Shown here: positions 56,406 through 64,000 of the stretch, piece by piece | How the letters are laid out: each line of letters starts with the position of its first letter | Position numbering within the stretch: position 1 is the stretch's first letter | DNA from: Amphiduros pacificus | Lineage: Eukaryota > Annelida > Polychaeta > Phyllodocida > Hesionidae | Direction: 5' to 3' | DNA: 64,000 nt | Assembly (NCBI GenBank): GCA_949316495.1 | Contig: OX439003.1 | Location: forward strand, 42,992,725 to 43,056,724 | Made by a program: the position numbers and the translations under genes | The notes under the pieces: generated by a model | Told to the model about the DNA's origin: nothing | Seen by the model: the letters and a program-made list of their open reading frames with translations, nothing else | The model's database searches: none

Positions 56406-56600
56406 AGACCGACCCCACTAGCACAGTTGGTAGAGTGTAGGATCTGTGCCTTTGTTGGTTAAATAAGTGGAGGACAGGAGGTGGTGGGTTCGACTCCCAC
56501 TGCCGGCAGTGTTACTTTCACACTGGGTAAAAGGCTCGAAAGTCGACCTGATATGGCCATAGTTGCTGAAAGGGTCGTAAAAACACCATTTCACAATTTT
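56406..56600 (+). mobile_element. tRNA-derived SINE, family B, copy 2 (with TSD)
   Basis: The same family and orientation as 53974, about 90% alike. A duplication close to TATACCTTTTTCAG flanks it (56391-56405, one T longer, and 56601-56614). Confidence 0.92.
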
Positions 56601-59302
56601 TATACCTTTTTCAGCTTTGTCAATCTAGCCGTGTAACAATGTACCGATATTTGATGTAACTACAGATACAGGCTTTGCCGTCTGCGTCTCAAATGCCAAG
56701 GCCCTGTGCTTGGTCTGAGGAGTTTTAAATTATTTTCTAGGATCAACCACGTTTTATCATGCTACCTGAGGTCATTTTCGTGTCCTCTAATTGTGGATGT
56801 GCATAAACCGAGCATGTGGTTTGAATCTTCACTCCCTTGCCACGAGATACGTGATACCTTCTACAGGTTGACGACATGAATAAAGTGCAATGATCGGTTA
56901 TGGTGCCCGTGATGACTGCATGTTATCCTACGTGCATTAACTTTACCGAACTTTAGCCTTGGTTGACGATGAGACGATGACTGAGCTACTTGAACTATCT
57001 GCTGATTTTCGATACTAATTCAAGAAAAAAAATTTACATTACCTGGTTCTGATCAAAATTCACGTGGCTGCTTTCTCGCTTCCCTCCTCCTCGTGCATTC
57101 CCACCCAGGTGCTCTTGTGAGTGGACCGTTGGGGAATTTCCCACGCTGCTGTAGTTGCCAGAATTTTCTTCGTTGACCTTACACGTGACCTCGTTCCACT
57201 AATCCACGTATAATTTTGTAATCCGTGTATAATCCACTTTTGATTTGAACTTGTAACTTTTAATGTCCTTCGATTGATGTTGACTTTTGCTCCGTGTTTT
57301 ATGAACTGATGTCTTGTGGCGTTACCTTGTCAAGATTGTGACCTGGCGGTCACCTGACCTTTTTGCATTTTTTGCATAATTTAGTGTGGCGGGTGCCCAA
57401 ATATGTCGATGTGGCGTCACTGGGCCGCGCGGCCGTTCAAATCTTTTCTTGTCTCCACGCTCTACACTGCGTGTTGCCACTTATGTCATTGTTATATGAG
57501 AATTTCGTTGCATTTGTTTGCTTGTTAGCCGTTAAAGGACCACTGAGCATTATGTGTGTATTCGTCCATACGCATTTTTTTGTTTTTTTTACTATTCATT
57601 CTTGTTACATATACAATCGTTTCCAAGTGTTAATGAGAAACTACACGAATGGGATAACTCATAATATAGCATTTTGTAACATTTGTCTAATGTGTATCTT
57701 TTAATCACTTCGAATGGGTCTCCATCCAGACCATCACCCTCTCAGCTTACCTACTCCTTTAAGTTCTTATTTTTCTTCTTCTTCTTCTCCTTCTTCGTCT
57801 TTCTCTTTTTATTTTTGCTTGTTCTTTGATATAAAAATTATTATGGTGTATTGTATGTTTTTTATGTGAGATAACTCAGGTCTTAATTTATCTCGTATTT
57901 TGTATTGTTTTGTTGACACTGTTACTCATTTAATTTAACTCCAGAATATTAATGTGTATGTTTTTGTATCTTGCCCATTATGTGATTTCATTGCATATTT
58001 GCTATTAGAAGGTCTACAAGCCTTGATGAAAATTCGTCAGGGATGCCTGTCATCTCCTACGTGCGATCAGGGTTTTGGACGGATGTTATTCCTCCTGCTT
58101 GTAAATTGTTACCTGTTTCTTTTGACTGTTGTTGAAATGAAATGTATATTCCATGTTCTTCCATCACCTCGGTTATTCGTTTCCGGGTTTCTTTTTCCTC
58201 TTGTTTGATTAGAATTCTGAATACTGCGTTCCTGGACGGAGACCAGACAGTTATTTAAATCTGATAATGATGATGAATTACCTTAATAATGTAGACGTGT
58301 TGTCTTAATTTGCTGTGTTGTTTTCAATTTCTTTCGACTGTTGGTCGAAGGAGATTTAGAACCCATGTTTTCTTCTTCTTTTTTTTCTTTCCCTCCATGT
58401 GTCCAAATTGACCATGATCATTGCTTTCTGCTCTCCGTCTTGAGTACGTTCGTGGTATGATATTTAATTTATTATAATGCGTACAGATAAATTTATTGTA
58501 ACTGTAATTCATTTCACATAATGACTTATTTAATATTATTTTTGAGTGGTGAAGTCCTTTTAATTGATATGAAGTCTGTGCTATATGATTTCGTATGATA
58601 CTTGAGTTATTGCTTTTCTCGTTTGTTGTCCTGTGTCTGTATCTTATATTTGTATATTTAATGTGTACCATGTGTTGTTTTCTATCAGTGTACCTAAAAG
58701 TACCAAGTTTATGGAATGATTACTGTGTTTCACCTCATACTTCGAACACTTGGAGATGAACCGTCCATGATTACATGCACGGTTTAACGCCATTCTTTTA
58801 CGAGTAAGGCTACCATTTGATGTCATTTTTCTGAGAATGGAATCCCCTCCTGCTTTTGTAATTCGTGTGCTTTTGTAATTCGTGTACCTTTAGAATTCAT
58901 TTAATTACCCTTGCTTTCGGAATGTCTTAGTTGTGACGTAGGTTATTTCCTATGTCCTGGGCGACTCCTCGTTTTCCTAGTGTTAATTACGTGATGTTTT
59001 GTGAATTGCTATTGTGTAATGATGTTTTTAGATTACTAATGTATCGTGTACCTTTGATTACTTTAGTGTGGTAAAGTCATTTATACTTGTTTCCATGACG
59101 TATTTTGTATCTTCGTGTTTCCATAACGCCTTTTTGTATACTTGCTGTATAATACAGATTAGTTACCACTTGAGCATGTATTAAATCCTTTCCTACGTGT
59201 TCACTTCATAGAGTCCTGAGAATATATGGAACATCCTTTCTGTACTGATTGAATGTCTCTTACGTAAATGAAAGTGGCAAGCCATCCGGGTACATCTTTC
59301 TA

Positions 59303-59368
59303 CCTGGTTCTGACCTAACTGGTTCTGACCTAGCTGGTTCTGACCTAACTAGTTCTGACCTAACTGGT
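59303..59368 (+). repeat. 15-bp tandem repeat, about 4.5 units
   Basis: CTGGTTCTGACCTAA repeats in register with small changes. An open frame across it gives Ser-Asp-Leu-Thr-Gly repeats but has no other sign of coding. Confidence 0.85.
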
Positions 59369-59875
59369 TCGTTCCGATTAAACTGTCTTGGCCTTGGTTT
59401 GTCTCTCATTGCTGGTGACCGGCATTGTCGTTAATTTTAAGATAAAGTTAATTTTAATATGATTTTATCTCTGTTCGTTTATGTATTTCAAACTTGTGTG
59501 AGGTTTATTATGTAATTGGTCTTGTAATTAATCTTTTTGAGTATATTTCACTGTTGTATTTGTTGTATTTCAATGTTTTGATGATAATCAGTACTGTGTT
59601 CAAGTAAGAGTTACTGTGAATTCCTGTTTCTTGTGGTTGTATTTTATCGTAACTGTGCGTAGTATTTTATCTCGATGTACACTGCGTTCATAACTTTGAT
59701 ATTGTAATTTAATATTGTAATTTGATATTGTAATTCGAGTATTATTATTGTAAGTCTGGTTTGGGTCTGGTCTATGGCATGAGCGATTGGCATTTTGGTT
59801 AAATTAGGTATTCTGTTAATTGAGTTTAAGGATATAGATCGGTACTCTCGTCTGAAACACGAGGACGTGTTTAGT

Positions 59876-59890
59876 CGAAGGAGGGCCGAG
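59876..59890 (+). promoter_or_regulatory. Candidate polypurine tract of the large element
   Basis: GAAGGAGGGCCGAG abuts the LTR starting at 59891. Its position marks that LTR as a 3' LTR. Confidence 0.55.
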
Positions 59891-60440
59891 TGTAGGATAT
59901 AGATTACACACCCAGAGACTCTTGGAAACATATAGACATTCATAGACAATCACGAACCATATTGATGGTTGATGAGTCGCCATAACCACCACTCTGAGAG
60001 ATCACGTGCAGACAGACGAGCCCACGTTGGATACGCAGGCAAGACGAGTCCATCCAATGACGCGTGAGGAAGCCACGTAGGCAAGCCCCACAGATGACAT
60101 GGAGTGACCCCTTAAAAGAGGCGCGCAACCGTTGGATCTTCGGAGAACAGAACCAGAGATGAACAGACGGAGATAGAGCGACCACTTGCCACAGAAGATC
60201 CACGACTCTCAGTGTCGTGTATATCCTGTGTCTGCAGTCCTTATTGCCTGTCACCTTCACGAGGGTATATAGGGTAGCTAGGATCCGTGCCCCAACTCAC
60301 AGCCAGCGAGTTAGCGAGCTATGCTTATTGTACAGTACAGTACGGTAGAGTAGAGCAGATTAGAGTATCTATCTATTGGTAGAGTATTGATCCCCCGTCC
60401 ACGTCCCCCAACGACGGATACTCTCCATTAGTGGGTAACA
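59891..60440 (+). repeat. 3' LTR of the large element
   Basis: 550 bp with the family ends TGTAGG and GGGTAACA. It matches 26643-27274 with about 2% substitutions and two block-size differences. It is followed by only four bases (ATAT) before the next LTR. Confidence 0.9.
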
Positions 60441-60444
60441 ATAT

Positions 60445-61108
60445 TGTAGGATATAGATTACCTACCTACAGACTCTTATAAACATATATAGACAATCATA
60501 GACAATCATGATCTTTGGCAAAATACGATAAATGGTCACTGAGTGCTACGTGAGGCCAACAAGTGCAGGCTGATGCAATGCCCCACTCTCCGCAAATAGA
60601 CGATGACGTTATCCTCCTAGCTATGCAGGCAGGACATGTGCAGCCCTGAAGCAGGAGAAGATGCCATGTAGGCAACCCCTCACACAGATGCTCAGCTTTC
60701 CTTTAAAAGGCCCCGCAACTGTCAGTCAGTTAGTCTCCAGTGTCCACTTGCCTAGAAGATCCACGACACTCAGCTTCGTGACCGCATAGACTTGGGTGTT
60801 TTATGCATCCTCAGGACTTTGTGAGTATCATGCATTCAGGTATTTCATATGCCTCTTTTTTGCCATGCCGACCTAGCCAGACTAGTGTATACAGCACCGA
60901 ATAAAGGAGACCCTTGTGCATTGTATACTCTGTGTCTGCAGTCCTTATTACCTCCCAACTATAGGGTAGCTAGGTTAAGAGCCCCATTCACAGCCAGAGA
61001 GTACAGCAAGTATAGCGAGTAGAGTATCATATCTGAGATCCCCATCCACGTCCCCCAAACGACGGATGTCCCCTGCACCCACTCAGTACTCACCAGTAGT
61101 ACGTAACA
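60445..61108 (+). repeat. 5' LTR of the third element
   Basis: 664 bp, TGTAGGATATAG to CGTAACA, with the shared GAATAAAGG block. It starts four bases after the large element's 3' LTR. Confidence 0.9.
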
Positions 61109-61602
61109 AAGTGGTGGAGAATATCCAAATCGATCTATGGCATAGAGCATTGCTGATACTGCATGGAGTTCCTGTTGGCCACCCTGTTACTTGATTTTAA
61201 GTCTATGTGGCTCCGATCTTCGAAACAGCTTTCCACCAAGCTGCAAGTGGCACACAACATGCCGGCGACAGAGCAAGGACCAGACGATTCTACACCTCAA
61301 GGTAAGTCACTTTCAAAATTTTCTAAGTTACCTGATTGACAGAGGGATCATCCGCCTGACTCTTTGAGAGTTGCGCCCCCCTCTGTTTCACCGTTGTCAG
61401 ATCTCACTGCTACAACTGGTGCCGGTAACTCCCCTCTCACAAGTGGTGACGTCCCGTTGTCCCATACTTCTACGAGTGGAGATAGTGAGAATTCACCCAG
61501 ACCTCAGAATTTACGACCACAAACTTTAGACTTACCTGGCTCATATTCAGACGTTGTTTAGATCATCACCCTCGCGTAGACAGTGACCAAGAATCTTTCA
61601 CT

Positions 61603-62552
61603 TTGTCTGAAATTTCTGATCTCCATATTACTCCTGAACACCCGAGTTCTGAACGCGCCATTTTACCTGAAATTGAGATGGCTGAACCAGAAAACGTCCA
61701 AGACATGCTCCAGCAAGTGCTTGGGCACCTGCGCAAAATTGATTTAGGCGGTGCTAAAACTGATATCATAGATATGCTTCAGGCTCAGTCTCGAGATAAT
61801 AAAATTCACCAACAGAGACAAGGGTCTAAAGCACTTCTACCACCCCCATTTTTTGGCAAATCTACAGATGATCCCCTCCGGTTCATGAACGAATTTCTCA
61901 CATATGCCCAACTTTCGCACACGCCAGAAGAATTGAGAGTCCCAGCGTGTTATTACACGGTGCTGCTGATGTGTGGTACACTTCGCTGCCCGCAGATGTC
62001 ACTAGTTCTTGGTCAACGTTCCATACAGCTTTCCTTAAATTTTTCGGTAGTGAGACAAACGCTTGGCTGTTAGAGCAATCTTTAGACAATCGAGTCCAGA
62101 ATAAGACTGAAACCGCCGAAACCTATATTAACGATGTCCTGAGTCAGTGCCAGAGACTTAGAAAAGATGATGTTGAGACAAAGAAAATTTTAATTGGAGG
62201 CCTTATGCCTAAATTGAAAGCTTTCGTGGTTGGCAAATCACCAAAGTTGCTTGAAGACACCATTCAGCAGATTAAGCTTGCTGAGACAGTTTGTATGATG
62301 TCTGTGGATTCGTCCGTGACTTTAAACGGTCTAGAGACGCCTGACATGACTTCCCAATCCTTGGCTCAACAAAGTTCCACCCTCGCTGCCATTAGGGAAG
62401 AGGTTGCTGATGTGACTAAAGAGGTCCAGAGCCTCGCAGGAGTCCGGCTGGTTTTTTTTTCAAATATCCTGGCGATTGGATTCGCGATTGCAAAGCGCGC
62501 CATGATTGCATACATTGTGGCAGGAACAACCACATGTCCGTCAACTGCATGA
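61603..62552 (+). pseudogene. Gag region of the third element, broken
   Basis: Homologous to the large element's gag (MAEPENVQDMLQQVLGHL, PPPFFGKSTDDPLRFMN, WLLEQSL). It is broken at a few places. Confidence 0.85.
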
Positions 62553-62952
62553 TGAAATCCTGTGGCCCACGAAACCAATTTTTCCGTGGTCCCCCAAGGT
62601 TTGCAAACAGGCCTTATAGGTTTAATGATCACTATGTGCCCCGCGACGGTCGTGACCGTCAGCGCCCTTTCCAGACTAGATCTTATCAGGGAAATAGGTC
62701 AGGTGGTGACGGTAGAAATAACTTTAGACGTCCTTCATGAAATGATCAGCGTCGTCCTATGAACCGACCTGATAATATATCATGGCGGCAGGAAAACTAT
62801 TAACTCCTGTCCCGACACGTGAGCCACGTGATAGGAGTAATGATTCGTTTAATATAGCACAAAGTCAGAACAAATTAGAAATATTGAACGAGGTTCACTG
62901 TTATTTTGCAGAGATGCCCTCTAGTTCACCTTGCCCGTAGGACACTCATGAA

Positions 62953-63630
62953 GTGCCTGTCCATCCGTTTGTGACGGAGAATTCAATGCCTAACGTTTCG
63001 GTTGACGACATTGATTTCATCCCTCTCTCCCAGGATGGTCGAATTGAGACCAGTACCAAATTTTGTACTATTTTTGCTTTAATGGACACTGGTGCACAGC
63101 GTAGCATTATCACTTTTGACTCTTTACACAGACTGTATCCAGATAAATCATTCTCTGAAGAATTATCACATAGTAAGCAAGTCATTGTTGCCGAAGGTAG
63201 CTCTATTCCTATTCATTTCCAAACCCACATAGATCTCAATTTTGGAAATCAGATGTGTAATGTTTGTTTCCAAGTAGTACACGACCTACAATATCCCATA
63301 ATCTTAGGAAGAGATTTCTTTGTTGCCTATGGTGTTGTTTTAGACTATGCACAGCGAGGTATTGCTTTACAATTGAAACCCAAGTTACTTTTATCACAGA
63401 CCATCAAAATCCCCGCAAAGTCAGAGTACATCACCCAAGCTCGCGTTAGACCAGGAAATATGTCAGGTATTTTAGGAGTATGCACGATGGATAATGAATT
63501 GCCCTCGTATCCTGAGATTGCTATGGCCCAAGTTTTCGCGCCAGTACAAAACCAACATGTACCTGTCAGGTTAATGAACATGGGTGACAGAGCAGTCACT
63601 CTGCAACGAGGTGTTTCCGTGCCTTCCTAG
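62953..63630 (+). pseudogene. Protease region of the third element's pol, truncated
   Basis: Contains the aspartic protease signature ALMDTGAQRSIIT and downstream PIILGRDFF, closely matching 29099 onward in the large element. Pol sequence ends at the junction with the next LTR. Confidence 0.85.
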
Positions 63631-64000
63631 CCATGCCTTCCTAGCCAGACTATAGTGTATACGATCACTGAATAAAGACGACTATTGTGCATTTTATACA
63701 CTGAGTCTGCAGTCCTTCTTATCTCCCAGCAGATAGGTAGAGTTAGGCAGCTATGTTAGGCCCCAGCTCACTTAGCCAGCGAGTAGATCACATATCCCCT
63801 GTACATGTCCCCATAGACACAGTCCATATGTAACAATTGGTGTAGAATGAAATCGATCCATGGCATTGAGTGTTACTGATACTATATGGAGCCTCTCTTG
63901 GCCACCCTGCTAGTTGATTTCAGGTCTATGTGGCTTCAATCTTCGAAACTTCTCTCAACAAAGTTGCAAGTGGCATACAACCCGCCGGCGAAAGGTCCAG
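63631..64000 (+). mobile_element. Fourth related LTR element, start only (partial LTR plus leader)
   Basis: The end part of an LTR of the same family (to about 63835, ending TAACA) is followed by a primer-site candidate beginning TGGTGTAGAATG and the conserved leader block (SSKLLSTKLQVA) from about 63890 to the window edge. The LTR is missing its first two thirds. Confidence 0.75.

Larger units (their letters stand above)
52923..59890. other. Long non-coding 3' region of the large element
   Basis: Nearly 7 kb with the same T-rich, plus-strand-biased composition as 33.5-44 kb. No ORF is convincing. It holds two family-B SINEs, a 15-bp repeat near 59303, and many short T runs. It ends in a purine-rich tract at the 3' LTR. 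I cannot tell how much is original element and how much later filler. Confidence 0.5.
26643..60440 (+). mobile_element. Very large Ty3-type (chromodomain) LTR element with env; broken fossil
   Basis: A 5' LTR (26643-27274) and a 3' LTR of the same family and orientation (59891-60440) bracket gag, pol with a chromodomain, env and further ORFs, all on the plus strand. A primer-binding-site candidate (TGGTGGAGAATATCC) starts 3 bp after the 5' LTR, and a purine-rich tract (GAAGGAGGGCCGAG) directly precedes the 3' LTR. Removing the nested element (44082-52918) and two SINEs leaves about 24.5 kb, very long for this group. The LTRs differ by roughly 2% plus two block indels, suggesting a moderate age, older than the nested copy. 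The flanks do not match (GTAG left, ATAT right), so a composite origin is possible. It looks broken, with few disruptions in pol. Confidence 0.72.
60445..63630 (+). mobile_element. Third related Ty3-type element, 3'-truncated and broken
   Basis: It begins with an LTR (60445-61108), followed by a primer-site candidate, the conserved leader block with its splice donor at 61301, a gag region and a protease region. It stops near 63630, where sequence of another LTR copy begins. RT, integrase and env are absent. Gag shows several breaks. Its LTR is more diverged from the large element's LTRs than those are from each other, so it is an older or separate sublineage. Confidence 0.85.

Noticed and set aside
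57363-57704. 113-codon ORF in the 3' part of the large element
   Set aside because: Cys/Phe/Leu-rich composition expected from T-rich DNA; no domain or splice context.
59249-59434. Ser-Asp-Leu-Thr repeat protein
   Set aside because: Created by a short 15-bp tandem repeat; nothing else supports it.

Overview
This is an animal (invertebrate) genomic window. Split genes with GT-AG introns, long (AT)n arrays, tRNA-derived SINEs with target-site duplications, decayed LINE 3' ends and envelope-bearing Ty3-type LTR elements all point that way. A mollusc, perhaps a gastropod, is the best guess; it rests on SINE style and a recurring GAGTTATCTGCC-type motif and is weak evidence.

Region 1 (1-21.5 kb) holds the host genes: two convergent, tail-to-tail paralogues of the M13 (neprilysin/ECE) metallopeptidase family. 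The plus-strand gene (exons 744-6192) is cut by the left window edge. The minus-strand gene (exons 21508 down to 7804) is complete, with a type II signal anchor in its first exon. I placed exons by homology and checked that splice phases agree; the final exons of both genes have the same lengths and phases (99, 78, 74 and 100 nt). Both proteins align without gaps to the M13 zinc site, yet the HExxH motif reads DELIN in the plus gene and SAMTV in the minus gene, so both look like catalytically dead pseudoproteases. Introns carry (AT)n arrays, LINE and SINE debris, a MITE, a 27-bp minisatellite that repeats a 5' splice site 15 times in register, and a 1.7-kb, 44-bp minisatellite open in all three forward frames.

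Region 2 (21.5-26.6 kb) is repeat-rich intergenic DNA: a possible unassigned exon, a solo LTR with a 4-bp duplication, a LINE 3' end and a SINE.

Region 3 (26.6-60.4 kb) appears to be one very large Ty3-type LTR element in plus orientation, about 25 kb after removing a nested element. It has gag, a pol ending in a chromodomain, an F-protein-like envelope gene with a furin-type site, several unrecognised ORFs after env, an antisense ORF, a hairpin-bearing tandem repeat between pol and env, and a long non-coding 3' part with two SINE insertions. A second, much younger envelope-bearing Ty3-type element (44.1-52.9 kb, minus strand) sits inside it with near-identical 499-bp LTRs and a GTGT duplication.

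Region 4 (60.4-64 kb) holds a third, truncated relative of the large element, abutting its 3' LTR, and the start of a fourth. All these LTR elements are treated as fossils; none is claimed to be functional.
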